This document shows positions 1 to 9,457 of a stretch of 64,000 nucleotides of DNA, piece after piece. Source of the DNA: Streptomyces sp. NBC_00683. GTDB taxonomy: Bacteria > Actinomycetota > Actinomycetes > Streptomycetales > Streptomycetaceae. The stretch's first letter is position 1; every line of letters begins with the position of its first letter. Below the pieces are notes generated by a model that was not told the origin of the DNA, did not search any database, and worked only from the letters and a program-made list of their open reading frames with translations. The stretch is from positions 7,812,001 to 7,876,000 of the forward strand of contig NZ_CP109013.1 in the NCBI RefSeq assembly GCF_036226745.1. The letters are read 5' to 3'. A program made the translations under genes and the position numbers.

Positions 1-512
1 GCACCCGTCCCCAGCTCCAGATGCACGGCGATCGGCGCGCCGGTCCGGTGATGGGCCCCTGCCGCAGCTGCCATGGTGAGCCGGGCGTGGGCGTCGATGC
101 CGTGGAACGATCCGGCCACCTTGATCAGCCCCGCCCGCACGCCCGTACCGCCGATGCCCTCGGTGAGTTCCCGGACGAACAGGGCCTCCAGCTCCGGCAG
201 AATCCGGCCGAGCAACTCCTCGGGGTAATGGGCGGCTTGATGGAGCCCGGTGGCCGCGACCACCTCGACCCCGGTCGAGCAGGACAGGGCAACGAGGTCC
301 CCGGGCCTCCTGCCCATCCCGTACGGAGTCCACTGCACCACCGACCGGCCCCCGAGCCCGTGGAAGCCGCGCAGCAGCTCCTGGGCCCGTCCGGGATCGT
401 CCAGCTCCTGGCCGGGCAGCAGCGGGGTGCGGAGGAAGAGATGGTCGTGTGCGTCGCAGACACCCAGGTCCTCGGCGGGGATGTCGCCGAGGACGGTGCG
501 GACCCGGGTCAC
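1..512 (-). CDS. Phosphotriesterase-family metal-dependent hydrolase (3' end outside window)
   Basis: This is an amidohydrolase-superfamily enzyme of the phosphotriesterase (PTE/PHP) group. The start is GTG at 512, giving 170 visible residues. Metal-binding features seen: the HxH pair in AHDHLF (residues 22 and 24), the bridging lysine in RAGLIKVAG (Lys131), and the metal-ligand histidine in GAPIAVHLE (His164). The segment VVAATGLHQAAHYP is also typical of the family. The GTG overlaps the TGA of the DUF4865 gene (GTGA), so the two are probably translationally coupled behind the TetR regulator. Substrate is unknown; members of the family act on lactones or phosphotriesters. The C-terminal half is cut off by the window edge. 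Confidence 0.85.
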   Translation of the reverse strand, partial: MTRVRTVLGDIPAEDLGVCDAHDHLFLRTPLLPGQELDDPGRAQELLRGFHGLGGRSVVQWTPYGMGRRPGDLVALSCSTGVEVVAATGLHQAAHYPEELLGRILPELEALFVRELTEGIGGTGVRAGLIKVAGSFHGIDAHARLTMAAAAGAHHRTGAPIAVHLELGTG

Positions 513-1090
513 CACTGCCTGTCCCGCCCCAACCGGTCGCGTTCCGGCGCCGACACGTGCAGCACCTCGAAATGGTCACCGGGGGCCGCGGCGGGCTCCT
601 GCTCCCAGAGGGTGAAGTGGAGCAGCTGCCAGCGGCGCGGATCCACTGCCAGTGCCGTGGCGACGACCCCGGGAGACGCGGCCCGCAGGCGGGCTTCCTC
701 CAGCGCGGCGTCGACCGCCCCGGCGGGCCGCTCCGTGTCCGCTACCGGCACTCGGCGGCGGACCGCCGCCCGGGCGGGGGCGCCCGCGGCAGGCCCGTCC
801 AGGTACGCGAGCCCCGTCCAGTGCTGCACCTCGGGGCGGCCGAAGTCATCGACGATGCCCTGGAATCCGGGGCCCCAGAGAAAGGCGTTCATCCCCTCGG
901 GGGCCGACCACAGGTACAGCGGGGCGTACTGGTTGACCGGTGACGCCCCGCCGCGTTCCCGGATCAGATACGCCTTGAGGCCGAGGCCGGGGAACGCGTC
1001 GAGGAGGTGCCCCCTCGTCGCGACGCGACTGCGGATGATCTCCATGTTGTAGTCCGCGGGCAGGGTGATCTCGTACTGCATGGCGTGCAT
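509..1090 (-). CDS. DUF4865 family protein
   Basis: The protein is 193 aa, starting MHAMQYEITLPADYN, with a good GAGGAG ribosome site just upstream of 1090. The N-terminal block (LPADYNMEIIRSRVATRG) and the tryptophan-rich middle (YLWSAPEGMNAFLWGPGFQ) are characteristic of DUF4865. The family has no established function, and its fold may be a ferredoxin-like dimeric barrel (inference). It sits 35 bp downstream of a TetR regulator and overlaps the phosphotriesterase gene by 4 bp. The three probably form one regulated unit for handling a small molecule. A longer in-frame reading towards 1783 only crosses the TetR gene out of frame. Confidence 0.85.
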   Translation of the reverse strand: MHAMQYEITLPADYNMEIIRSRVATRGHLLDAFPGLGLKAYLIRERGGASPVNQYAPLYLWSAPEGMNAFLWGPGFQGIVDDFGRPEVQHWTGLAYLDGPAAGAPARAAVRRRVPVADTERPAGAVDAALEEARLRAASPGVVATALAVDPRRWQLLHFTLWEQEPAAAPGDHFEVLHVSAPERDRLGRDRQW

Positions 1091-1125
1091 GGGTAACTCC
1101 TCGAGCAGGGAACCGACTTCGCGGT

Positions 1126-1695
1126 TCAGGCCGACGGGGTGCGTGCGGCGAGCAGGGAGAGCAGCCCCGTGACCGCCGAGTCGAAGGCGGCGCCCGACCC
1201 GGAGGCGCGAGCCAGGACGTAGCCGCCCTGGACGGTCGCCACGATGGCCGCCGCGATCTCGCCCGCAACGAGACCCGGTGCGAACTCGCCCTTGTCCAGG
1301 CCCTCCTGTACGACCTCGGTGAGCCGGCCCCGCAGCCATGCCAGCGTCTTGTCCACCGGCGCGCGCAGCTCGTCGCTCGCCACGACATCCGGATCCATCG
1401 TCAGCCGCCCCACCGGGCAGCCCCGCAGCACCTCGCGCTCGCGCAGCAGATAGCCGGAGATCCGCTCGTACGCCGGTCCGGGCCCGTCCAGCACGCGCCC
1501 AGCGGCCTCCCGCATCTGCGCCGAGGTGCGGTCGATGGCCGCGAGCGCCAGATCCGGCTTGCCGGCGAAGTGGTGGTACATGCTGCCCTGGCCCGCACCC
1601 GCCCTCTGCTGGATGGCCTTGGGGCTCGTGCCCACGTAGCCGCGCTCCCAGAGGAGCTCCTGGGTGGCCTCGATCAGACGGTCCGGAGTGCTCAT
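1126..1695 (-). CDS. TetR/AcrR family transcriptional regulator
   Basis: The protein is 189 aa. An N-terminal TetR helix-turn-helix covers about residues 5-50 (RLIEATQELLWERGYVGTSP, then YHHFAGKPDL), followed by an all-helical ligand domain. The start chosen is MSTPDRL at 1695. GGAGGG abuts this ATG very closely, so an upstream ATG at 1710 remains possible. A near-palindrome (1704-1723) lies directly upstream, as expected for an autorepressing TetR. The downstream genes DUF4865 and phosphotriesterase follow at short spacing, so they are the likely targets. The inducer is unknown. Confidence 0.88.
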   Translation of the reverse strand: MSTPDRLIEATQELLWERGYVGTSPKAIQQRAGAGQGSMYHHFAGKPDLALAAIDRTSAQMREAAGRVLDGPGPAYERISGYLLREREVLRGCPVGRLTMDPDVVASDELRAPVDKTLAWLRGRLTEVVQEGLDKGEFAPGLVAGEIAAAIVATVQGGYVLARASGSGAAFDSAVTGLLSLLAARTPSA

Positions 1696-1703
1696 CCCTC
1701 CAC

Positions 1704-1723
1704 TGTACATACCAGTAGGTACA
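1704..1723. promoter_or_regulatory. TetR-type operator palindrome
   Basis: An imperfect 20-bp inverted repeat, TGTACATACCAGTAGGTACA, lies eight bases upstream of the TetR start. Both arms share the GTAC and TAC/GTA elements seen in operators of Streptomyces TetR regulators. Position and symmetry suggest autorepression. Binding is inferred, not shown. Confidence 0.6.
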
Positions 1724-1896
1724 GAATCCCGCGCGGCCCGGACCGATGCCGGGAGCAGACGCGCGGGCGCCACGTACTCCCACGGGGGTACGCGCACTGC
1801 CGCTGGCCGTACGACGCCCCGGACCCCCTCCCGGAGACAGGCTCGTAAGCGACAGAAGAACGCGAACGAACCCTTGACCCGAGGGAGCTGACCGAG

Positions 1897-2190
1897 ATGA
1901 ACACCCTGGCCCACTCCGGCGGACCCGGACCCTGGATCCTCCTCTTCCCGATCATCTGGGCGGCCGTCGTCGTCGGCGTCGTCACCCTGCTGCGCCGCAC
2001 CGTCTGGCGTGGCCGCCGCGGCCCGTGGCAGTCCCGCGGCGTCCGCCGGGGCAGCACCGGCGAGCACTCGCCGATCGACCTCCTCGGCAGGCGGTTCGCC
2101 GCAGGTGAGATCGACGAGGACGAGTACTGGCGCCGGCTCTCCGTCCTGGACGAGCCCTTCGGACGCTTCGACAAGGACGGACCGGCATGA
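1897..2190 (+). CDS. SHOCT-domain small membrane protein
   Basis: The protein is 97 aa, with one transmembrane helix (about residues 13-33, WILLFPIIWAAVVVGVVTLL), a basic linker, and a C-terminal SHOCT motif (PIDLLGRRFAAGEIDEDEYW). Its stop overlaps the ABC ATPase start by ATGA, so it heads a three-gene operon with the MacB-like exporter. SHOCT motifs are found on many membrane and secreted proteins and are thought to mediate oligomerisation. A structural or regulatory role for the transporter is an inference from the coupling. Confidence 0.8.
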   Translation: MNTLAHSGGPGPWILLFPIIWAAVVVGVVTLLRRTVWRGRRGPWQSRGVRRGSTGEHSPIDLLGRRFAAGEIDEDEYWRRLSVLDEPFGRFDKDGPA

Positions 2191-2966
2191 CCACCGCCGA
2201 CACCACCACCGGCAGCACCGCAGCCGCCCGGGTCGCCGACGCCGTGAAGGTCTACGGCACAGGCGACACCGAGGTCAGGGCCCTGGACGGAGTGAGCGTC
2301 GGCTTCCCGGCCGGCCGCTTCACCGCGATCATGGGGCCCTCCGGCTCCGGCAAATCGACCCTGATGCACTGCGCCGCCGGTCTCGACACCCTGACCTCCG
2401 GATCCGCCTTCATCGGCGACACCGAGCTGGGGGCACTCGACGACCGCAGGCTCACCCTGCTGCGCCGCAGGCGCATCGGATTCGTCTTCCAGGCCTTCAA
2501 CCTCATCCCGACGCTCACCGTCGCCGAGAACATCACGCTCCCCCTCGACCTGGCGGGGGAGCGCGGCGACCGTGAGTGGATCGACGCACTCGTCGACACC
2601 GTCGGGCTGCGGGACCGGCTGCGCCACCGGCCGAGCGAGCTCTCCGGCGGTCAGCAGCAACGCGTCGCCGTGGCCCGCGCCTTCGCGGGCAGCCCCGATG
2701 TCGTGTTCGCCGACGAACCGACCGGCAACCTCGACTCCCGGGCGGGCGAAGAGGTGCTGCGGCTCCTCGGCGGCACCGTACGCCGGACCGGCCGTACCGT
2801 CGTGATGGTCACCCACGATCCGGTCGCGGCCGCGCACGCCGACGAGGTCGTCTTCCTCGCGGACGGCAGGCTCGTCGACCGGATGCAGAGCCCGACGGCG
2901 GAACGCGTCCTCGACCGCCTCAAGGCCTTCGACACCGCGGCCCGCACACCGGCGGTGGCGCCATGA
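2187..2966 (+). CDS. ABC transporter ATP-binding protein (MacB/LolD type)
   Basis: The protein is 259 aa. Walker A is GPSGSGKST (about residues 49-57), the Q-loop region is FVFQAFNLIPTLT, the signature is LSGGQQQRVAVARA, and Walker B is VVFADEPTGNLD, followed by the H-loop MVTHD. The Ala/Glu-rich arrangement matches the LolD/MacB/FtsE-type ATPases that pair with FtsX-domain permeases. It overlaps the SHOCT gene upstream and the permease downstream by 4 bp each. The complex is probably mechanotransmitting rather than a classical importer. Substrate is unknown; in Streptomyces such pairs often export peptides or give antimicrobial-peptide resistance. Confidence 0.93.
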   Translation: MTTADTTTGSTAAARVADAVKVYGTGDTEVRALDGVSVGFPAGRFTAIMGPSGSGKSTLMHCAAGLDTLTSGSAFIGDTELGALDDRRLTLLRRRRIGFVFQAFNLIPTLTVAENITLPLDLAGERGDREWIDALVDTVGLRDRLRHRPSELSGGQQQRVAVARAFAGSPDVVFADEPTGNLDSRAGEEVLRLLGGTVRRTGRTVVMVTHDPVAAAHADEVVFLADGRLVDRMQSPTAERVLDRLKAFDTAARTPAVAP

Positions 2967-5533
2967 CCAGCACCCGCGCCTCGCTGCGCCTCAGCCTCTC
3001 CTCCCTGCGCGCCCACAAGCGGCGCTTCATGGGCACCTTCACCGCCGTACTGCTCGGTGTCGCCTTCCTCGCCGGAACCCTCGTCATGGGCGACACCCTG
3101 CGGGCAGGCTTCGACACCATGTTCGGCAACGCCGCACAGGGCACGGACGTGGTCGTCCGCAGCACCGACGTGGTCACCGTCCCCGGCGAGGCCCAGGGCA
3201 CCCGGCAGCCCGTCGCCGCCGATCTGGTCCGCAGGATCGAACAGGTACCGGGTGTCGCCGCGGCCGCTCCGAAGATCGAGGGGGCGGGGCAGCTCCTGGG
3301 CGCCGACGGCGAACCCATCGGCGGCCAGGGCCCGCCCACCCTCGCCGGGAACTGGATCGCCGATCCCGAGCTCAACCCGTACCGTCTCGCCGACGGACGG
3401 GCACCGTCCGCACCCGGCGAGGTCGTCGTCAACCGCGGCACCGCCGAGCGGGGCGGCCTGAAGATCGGCGACACCACCGTCCTGCGCACCCCCGACCCGG
3501 TCCGCGTCACCGTCGTAGGCCTGGCCACCTTCGGCGGGGAGGACGGCATGGCCCAGGTCACCTACACGGGCCTGACCCGGGCCGACGCCGAGAAGTACCT
3601 CACCCCGAAGCCCGGTGAGGCGGCGAGCATCCAGGTGCGGGCGGGGCCCGGCACCGGTCAGCAGGAACTGGTGGACGCGCTCACGCCCGAGCTCCCGGAA
3701 GGCACCGAAGCCATCACCGGCGACGCCTCGGCCGCCGAGAACCAGGACATGATCTCCGGCGCGTTCCTGAGCCTGTTCACCACGCTGCTGCTGGTGTTCT
3801 CCGGCATCGTGCTGCTGGTCGCCACCTTCTCCATCCACAACACCTTCGCGATCGTCGTCGCCCAGCGGACGCGGGAGAACGCCCTGCTGAGGGCGCTCGG
3901 CGCCGCCCGGCGCCAGGTCGTCGGAGCCACCCTCGTCGAGGCCTTCGCCGTCGGGACGGCCGCCTCCGTCGCCGGCCTGGCAGGTGGCATCGGTATCGCC
4001 GCCGGCCTGCAGGCACTGTTCCCGGCCATCGGATTCCCGTTCCCCGAGGGCGCGCTGGTGATCAGCGGTCTCTCGATGCTCCTGCCCCTGGGCGTCGGCA
4101 TTCTCGTCTGCCTGGGCTCCGCACTCGTGCCGGCGGTACGGGCAGGACGTACCGCCCCCCTTGCGGCCCTGCGCGAGAGCACCGTCGACGACTCCGCGGT
4201 CTCACGGAGCCGGACCCTCACCGGAGGCGTGCTCCTGGCGGCGGCCGTCGGCGTCATCCTGACCGGAGTCCTGGCCGCCCCCTCCCTCTGGCTCCCGGCA
4301 GCCGGCTCGGTTCTCGCCCTGGCCGCGTTCGTGGTGCTCGGCCCGGTCGCCTCCACGTACGCCGTACGCATCCTCGGCGCACCGCTCGACCGGCTGCGGG
4401 GCGTCACCGGCGGACTCGCCAGGCGCAACGCGCTGCGCAGCCCCGGGCGGACCGCAGCCACCGCCACCGCGCTGATGATCGGTGTCGCCGTCGTCTCCCT
4501 CTTCACGGTCTTCGGCGCCTCACTGAAGGCGACGACGGACCGGACGGTCGACAGGTCCTTCGCGGGCGATGTGGCCATCAGCGCACCCGCGTTCGGCGCC
4601 GGTGGCAGCGGACTGAGCCCCGGTCTCGCCCCTGCCGTACAGCGGCAGCCCGAGGTCGAATCCGCGGTCGGGCTCGGCAAGGGCGTTGCCGAGGTCAACG
4701 GCTCCGGCCGGGCGCTGACCGTCACCGACCCGGCCCGCCTCGCCGACGTGTTCGCTCTCGGAGCGGTCGAGGGTTCGCTGGACTCACTCGGCACGAACGG
4801 CATCGCACTCTCGGGCTCCGAGGCCGGCAAGCGCCACCTGGACACCGGATCCACCGCCCGGCTCACCTTCACCGACGGCACGCAAGCGGACTTCACCGTC
4901 CGTGCCGTCTTCGAACAGTCCGAGCTGGCGGGCGACTACGTCATCAGCCGCGAGGCCTGGGCGCCGCACAGGGGCCAGGACTCCGACACCCTGGTCGCCG
5001 TCTCGTTCAGGGACGGCGTCCCGGCCGAGGAAGGGAAGCGCGCGGTCGAGAAGACCGCCGCCGCCTACGGGGACCCGGACGTGCAGACGCGTCAGGAGTA
5101 CGCGGAGTCCTCGGCGGGCGGCATCGACATGATGCTCACGCTCGTCTACGCGCTGCTGGCACTCGCCGTGCTGATCGCTCTGCTGGGCATCGCCAACACC
5201 CTCACCCTGGCCGTCCATGAACGCACCAGGGAACTGGGCCTGTTGAGGGCGGTCGGACAGACCAGGAGCCAGCTCCGGAGCATGGTGCGCTGGGAATCGG
5301 TCCTGGTCTCCGCGTTCGGTACGGCAGGCGGCCTGCTGCTCGGTGCTCTCCTGGGCTGGGTACTCGTCAAGGCGTCGGAGGGTACCGGCGACACGGCGTT
5401 CGTCTTCGCACTGCCGCCACTGAGGCTGCTGGTCGTGGCCCTGGTCGGGCTGGCCGCGGGGGCGCTGGCCGGATGGCGGCCGGCGCGGCGCGCCGCACGA
5501 CTCGACGTGCTCCGCGCGATCGCCACGGAGTAG
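2963..5533 (+). CDS. ABC transporter permease with two FtsX domains
   Basis: The protein is 856 aa, starting at the ATG that overlaps the ATPase stop. An N-terminal membrane helix (GTFTAVLLGVAFLAGTLVMG) is followed by a MacB-like extracellular core. A first FtsX membrane domain lies around residues 265-400 (SLFTTLLLVFSGIVLLVATF). A second extracellular core and a second FtsX domain follow at the C terminus (MMLTLVYALLALAVLIALLG), ending LDVLRAIATE. This double layout is the usual Streptomyces fused form. It works with the upstream ATPase. A longer upstream reading in this frame is only a shadow of the ATPase gene. Confidence 0.92.
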   Translation: MTSTRASLRLSLSSLRAHKRRFMGTFTAVLLGVAFLAGTLVMGDTLRAGFDTMFGNAAQGTDVVVRSTDVVTVPGEAQGTRQPVAADLVRRIEQVPGVAAAAPKIEGAGQLLGADGEPIGGQGPPTLAGNWIADPELNPYRLADGRAPSAPGEVVVNRGTAERGGLKIGDTTVLRTPDPVRVTVVGLATFGGEDGMAQVTYTGLTRADAEKYLTPKPGEAASIQVRAGPGTGQQELVDALTPELPEGTEAITGDASAAENQDMISGAFLSLFTTLLLVFSGIVLLVATFSIHNTFAIVVAQRTRENALLRALGAARRQVVGATLVEAFAVGTAASVAGLAGGIGIAAGLQALFPAIGFPFPEGALVISGLSMLLPLGVGILVCLGSALVPAVRAGRTAPLAALRESTVDDSAVSRSRTLTGGVLLAAAVGVILTGVLAAPSLWLPAAGSVLALAAFVVLGPVASTYAVRILGAPLDRLRGVTGGLARRNALRSPGRTAATATALMIGVAVVSLFTVFGASLKATTDRTVDRSFAGDVAISAPAFGAGGSGLSPGLAPAVQRQPEVESAVGLGKGVAEVNGSGRALTVTDPARLADVFALGAVEGSLDSLGTNGIALSGSEAGKRHLDTGSTARLTFTDGTQADFTVRAVFEQSELAGDYVISREAWAPHRGQDSDTLVAVSFRDGVPAEEGKRAVEKTAAAYGDPDVQTRQEYAESSAGGIDMMLTLVYALLALAVLIALLGIANTLTLAVHERTRELGLLRAVGQTRSQLRSMVRWESVLVSAFGTAGGLLLGALLGWVLVKASEGTGDTAFVFALPPLRLLVVALVGLAAGALAGWRPARRAARLDVLRAIATE

Positions 5534-5579
5534 CGCGCACGATCGCGCCGAGGAAGTGGCGCGCTCGCCCCCTGCCCGG

Positions 5580-6101
5580 TCAGCCGACGACGGCCGACCG
5601 GGCCCGGGTCTGTGCCGCGTGCTCCACGAGGGTGTCCCGTCCGGAGCCGAAGGGACCGTCGGTCGTCGACCCGTACACCGGGAGAGGAGACAGTGCGATG
5701 GCGAAGGACGGGGCCGGAAGGGTGAACCAGACGACCTTGCCCGTGTCGTCGGTCGGTCGTACTCCCCAGCTCTCGCTGACCGCGGCGATCATCGCCAGTC
5801 CGCGCCCCGAAGTGGCGGACGAATCGGCGTCGCACACGGTCGGCAGCCGTGGGTCGTGGTCGTGGACGGAAACCGTGAGACGGTCGAGCAGCAGCTCGAT
5901 CTCGACGGTGCACGATTTGTCCGGCTGTGCATGCCGGTGGACATTGGTCAGCAGTTCGGTGACGCCGAGCGCTGCCGGGTCGATCAGAGGATCGAGATGC
6001 CAGTAGCGCAGTTGCGCCGAAATGATTCTGCGGACCTGACCGATCCGCGACGGCAGGGCCTGGAGCTCCACCGCGCAGTGCCTGCTTGGCTCGCTGATCA
6101 C
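5580..6101 (-). CDS. ATP-binding anti-sigma-type kinase (HATPase_c_2)
   Basis: The protein is 173 aa, one of the many Streptomyces RsbW/SpoIIAB-like single-domain ATPases. The N-box is visible in LGVTELLTNVHRHA, and the G1/G2 region in SGRGLAMIAAVSESWGV. Family members bind ATP and either phosphorylate an anti-anti-sigma factor or hold a sigma factor. No partner gene is adjacent, so the target cannot be named. The gene converges on the ABC permease with about 46 bp between stops. Confidence 0.85.
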   Translation of the reverse strand: MISEPSRHCAVELQALPSRIGQVRRIISAQLRYWHLDPLIDPAALGVTELLTNVHRHAQPDKSCTVEIELLLDRLTVSVHDHDPRLPTVCDADSSATSGRGLAMIAAVSESWGVRPTDDTGKVVWFTLPAPSFAIALSPLPVYGSTTDGPFGSGRDTLVEHAAQTRARSAVVG

Positions 6102-6318
6102 GGCTGCGACTCCCCGAAATAGGTCCGGAAGAAGACGAAGGAACGGATCCAGCAGTGTGGCGCGCTGCTGTTTCTGGTCTGGTCGTGCGTGGTCCGCCCT
6201 GCGGCACCCGGCGGAGCGGCTTGCGCGGTCACCGCCGGTACACCATCAGTGACGTGTTACCAGCGTGACCCAGGGGGTTGGGGTCCGCAACTCGCGGTGT
6301 CCGTACGGAACCGTTGCG

Positions 6319-6636
6319 TCAGGTCCGCCGCCCGCCCGCGCGGCGCAGCGCCTCCAGGAACCTACGCACCGGAGCGGCCCCGCCGGGCCTGCGGTTGCGC
6401 TGCCCCATGGTCAGCCGGTAGCGCACTCCGTTGACCCGCGCGACCGCGGAGTCCGCCGCCAGGAACCATCGTTTGCCCGCGCTCACCGTGGTCACCGGGG
6501 CGCTGTCGATCTCCCGGCCGTTACTGGTCAGCAGCGCCAGCCGGCCGTCCTTGACGACGACTTGACCGGCCCGGGTCAGGGAACGGGTCCACCGCTCGAT
6601 CCTGACCCCACTCGCACTGAACTCTGCCTCGGACAT
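6319..6636 (-). CDS. Hypothetical protein, 105 aa
   Basis: I choose [19 protein letters not shown] at 6636 because an AAGGGGGG ribosome site lies just upstream. The predicted protein is mostly beta-strand ([37 protein letters not shown]) with a basic, proline- and glycine-rich C terminus. The alternating strands suggest a small PH-like barrel, but no family was recognised. It is divergent from the Cds1-like gene across a 238-bp intergenic region. Confidence 0.65.
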   Translation of the reverse strand: MSEAEFSASGVRIERWTRSLTRAGQVVVKDGRLALLTSNGREIDSAPVTTVSAGKRWFLAADSAVARVNGVRYRLTMGQRNRRPGGAAPVRRFLEALRRAGGRRT

Positions 6637-6874
6637 GGTGAATTCGCCCCCCTTGTGCTGGCTTCTGCTGGGAAGTCTGCCCGCATCGGGGCCTTTGCAC
6701 CAGGTCGCATCAGGCCGGAAAAGTGCGTTTCGGGAGCGGATCTCCAACACCACGGGCCCCTGCGGCCACGCGGGGGCCAAGGAAGGGCTATGGGGTATCA
6801 AAGCAATCGTTTGTGCAGGTGGGGGGAATATCGTGGTGGTGTCGGGTACCGGTGGCACGAGGAGGAGATCGCTG

Positions 6875-8008
6875 ATGGACACCAGTGAGCACAGACGTGA
6901 CGGTGAGATCGCGACCACCACGGACATCGACCGCAGCGATCCCGACTACCGCGCCTGGCTCAAGGAAGCCGTGCGCAAGGTCCAGGCGGACGCCAACCGT
7001 TCCGCGGACACCCACCTCCTGCGCTTCCCCCTGCCCGAGCAGTGGGGCATCGACCTCTACCTCAAGGACGAGTCGACACATCCCACGGGCAGCCTCAAGC
7101 ACCGGCTTGCACGTTCGCTCTTCCTCTACGGGCTCTGCAACGGCTGGATCCGCCGCGGCAAGCCGGTCATCGAGGCGTCCAGCGGCTCGACAGCCGTCTC
7201 CGAGGCGTACTTCGCGAAGCTGATCGGTGTCCCGTTCATCGCGGTGATGCCCCGCACCACCAGTCCCGAGAAGTGCCGGCTGATCGAATTCCACGGCGGA
7301 CAGTGCCACTTCGTCGACGACTCGCGGAAGCTGTACGAGGAGTCCGCGGCACTCGCCGCCCGCACCGGCGGCCACTACATGGACCAGTTCACCTACGCCG
7401 AGCGGGCCACGGACTGGCGCGGCAACAACAACATCGCGGAGTCCATCTACCAGCAGCTCAGGCTGGAGCGGTACCCGGAGCCCGCCTGGATCGTCGCCAT
7501 GGCCGGAACCGGCGGTACCTCGGCGACCATCGGACGCTACGTCCGCTACATGCAGCACGACACGAAGATCTGCGTACCCGACCCGGAGAACTCCTGTTTC
7601 TTCGACGGGTGGACCCGGCAGGACCCGTCGGCGACCAGCGACTGCGGCTCACGCATCGAGGGCATCGGCAGGCCCCGCATGGAGCCGAGCTTCGTGCCCG
7701 GCGCCATCGACCGGATGATGAAGGTGCCGGACGCGGCGAGCATCGCGGCCGTGCGCGCACTGGAGCGGGCCATCGGCCGCAAGGCCGGCGGTTCCACCGG
7801 CACCGGACTGTGGAGCGCGTTCAAGCTCGTCGCGGAGATGGTCGGCCAGGGCAGCACCGGGAGCATCGTCACGCTGTTCTGCGACCCGGGCGAGCGCTAC
7901 CTCGACAAGTACTACTCCGACAGCTGGCTGAGCGAGCAGGGCCTGGACATCGACCCGTACACGCGGACCATCGACAACTTCCTGGCCACCGGCAGCTGGC
8001 CCGCCTGA
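6875..8008 (+). CDS. PLP-dependent cysteine synthase-family enzyme (Cds1-like)
   Basis: The protein is 377 aa, fold type II PLP enzyme. The start at 6875 is set by the GGAGGAGA ribosome site at 6861. The Schiff-base lysine is in [11 protein letters not shown], the substrate loop is [12 protein letters not shown], and the phosphate-binding loop is [14 protein letters not shown]. It lacks the hallmarks of true CysK/CysM. It resembles the PLP-dependent cysteine synthase-like family that includes mycobacterial L-cysteine desulfhydrase Cds1. Breakdown of cysteine to pyruvate, ammonia and H2S is therefore the best guess, by family resemblance only. Confidence 0.85.
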   Translation: MDTSEHRRDGEIATTTDIDRSDPDYRAWLKEAVRKVQADANRSADTHLLRFPLPEQWGIDLYLKDESTHPTGSLKHRLARSLFLYGLCNGWIRRGKPVIEASSGSTAVSEAYFAKLIGVPFIAVMPRTTSPEKCRLIEFHGGQCHFVDDSRKLYEESAALAARTGGHYMDQFTYAERATDWRGNNNIAESIYQQLRLERYPEPAWIVAMAGTGGTSATIGRYVRYMQHDTKICVPDPENSCFFDGWTRQDPSATSDCGSRIEGIGRPRMEPSFVPGAIDRMMKVPDAASIAAVRALERAIGRKAGGSTGTGLWSAFKLVAEMVGQGSTGSIVTLFCDPGERYLDKYYSDSWLSEQGLDIDPYTRTIDNFLATGSWPA

Positions 8009-8010
8009 GG

Positions 8011-8448
8011 TCAGGATCCTTCGAGCAGGGCGTCGAGCACCCGCCCGAAGACCCGGCGGCCCGCACCCGAGAGCAGCGGATCGCCCCACCCGGGCAGCAG
8101 CCGTACGCGCAGCTCCTCGACCCACACCACGTGCGACCCCTCGCCGGTCGGCCGGACATCGATCGACGCCCTGCCCAGCACCACCCGGCCGCGCTTCTCC
8201 AGCCGGCAGATCCCGGCACGGCCGGCCACCGGCGGCGTCCACCGCACCACTTCCATCGGATCGTCGAACCCGAACGGCCCGAGACCCGTACGAGCCACGA
8301 AGACCGTCCCCACCCGCGTCGGCAGACCTGTCGGGACGGTGACGGACGTCATCGGCACAGGTCCGGCGTGGGCCTCCCAGTCGGTCACCCGACGCCAGGC
8401 CTCGGCGGCGGGGAGGGGAGTGAAACGCTCGATCCGGAAGACGGCCAC
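8011..8448 (-). CDS. SRPBCC family protein
   Basis: The protein is 145 aa and begins MAVFRIERFTPLPAAEAWRRVTDWEAH, the typical first strand and helix of START/polyketide-cyclase-like SRPBCC domains. The C-terminal helix (SGAGRRVFGRVLDALLEG) closes the pocket in this fold. It converges with the Cds1-like gene, with two bases between stop codons. Function and ligand are unknown. Confidence 0.8.
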   Translation of the reverse strand: MAVFRIERFTPLPAAEAWRRVTDWEAHAGPVPMTSVTVPTGLPTRVGTVFVARTGLGPFGFDDPMEVVRWTPPVAGRAGICRLEKRGRVVLGRASIDVRPTGEGSHVVWVEELRVRLLPGWGDPLLSGAGRRVFGRVLDALLEGS

Positions 8449-8514
8449 GGCCCGATCCTAGGACGTCCGCGGCCCGTCGGAGGCGGAGCGGAACGCGCGC
8501 CCCCCGGAGTGCCG

Positions 8515-9345
8515 CTACCGGGGTGCGGAATCGCCCGCCACGACCAGCCCCGGCAGCTGCTCCTCGATCTCCTGCCGGGCGGCGTCCGGCAGCCCCGAGT
8601 CCGTGACGAAGGAGTCCACCTCGTCCAGCGTCGCGAACGAGCTCAGGCCGACCGTGCCCCACTTGGTGTGGTCGGCCACCACCACGACGCGTCGCGCGGC
8701 GCGCACGAAGCGGCGGTTCGTCTCGGCCTCCGCGAGGTTCGGTGTCGAGAGACCGGCCTCGACAGAGATCCCGTGCACCCCGAGAAACAGCACATCGAAG
8801 TGGAGCGAGCCGATCGCACGGTCCGCGACGGGCCCGACGAGCGAGTCCGAAGGCGTGCGCACCCCGCCGGTCAGCACCACGGTGGCCGCTCCGGCACGGG
8901 GGCCACCACCGGCCGTCGGCCGCTGGGCCTCGTGGAACACGTCGGCGACCCGCACCGAATTCGTCACCACGGTCAGGGCCGGAACGTCCAGGAGATGCCG
9001 GGCCAGCGCGAACGTGGTCGTGCCGCCGGACAGGGCGATCGCGCTGCCCGGCACGGCCATTGCCGCCGCCGCCCGCGCGATGTCCTCCTTGGCGCTGAGC
9101 TCCAGCGTCGACTTGGCCTCGAACCCGGGCTCGTGCGTACTCGCCTCGACCAGCGGAACGGCCCCGCCGTGCACCTTCTCGATGACGCCCTGGCGGGCCA
9201 GCGCGTCCAGGTCCCGGCGAATGGTCATGTCGGAGACATTCAGCCTGCGGGTCAGCTCGTTGACCCGGACCCCGCCACGCTTGCGCACCTCGTCGAGGAT
9301 GAGCGCGCGCCGCTGTTCCGCGAGCAGGTTCTGGTTCTCGCTCAA
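8515..9345 (-). CDS. DeoR/GlpR family transcriptional regulator
   Basis: The protein is 276 aa. The N-terminal winged helix (LILDEVRKRGGVRVNELTRR, then NVSDMTIRRDLDAL) is the DeoR signature. A DeoRC sugar-phosphate sensor domain follows, with GTTTFALARHL and the FLGVHGISVEAGLSTPN block that binds phosphosugars. Members usually repress sugar or polyol operons. No sugar operon is adjacent, so the target is not predictable. It is divergent from the membrane hydrolase gene across about 110 bp. Confidence 0.92.
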   Translation of the reverse strand: MSENQNLLAEQRRALILDEVRKRGGVRVNELTRRLNVSDMTIRRDLDALARQGVIEKVHGGAVPLVEASTHEPGFEAKSTLELSAKEDIARAAAAMAVPGSAIALSGGTTTFALARHLLDVPALTVVTNSVRVADVFHEAQRPTAGGGPRAGAATVVLTGGVRTPSDSLVGPVADRAIGSLHFDVLFLGVHGISVEAGLSTPNLAEAETNRRFVRAARRVVVVADHTKWGTVGLSSFATLDEVDSFVTDSGLPDAARQEIEEQLPGLVVAGDSAPR

Positions 9346-9457
9346 CGCCGGGTCCGGTCCTTCCCTCTGGCCACAGGTCCGACACCGGCCTGCGGGACGC
9401 CCTCATCCTGCCACGCAGCCCTCCCGGCGGCGTCACTGGGGAGATTCGGTGAGAGCG

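Noticed and set aside
2576..2962. An N-terminal extension of the FtsX permease
   Set aside because: This frame is an Arg-rich shadow of the ATPase gene. The ATGA overlap sets the start at 2963.
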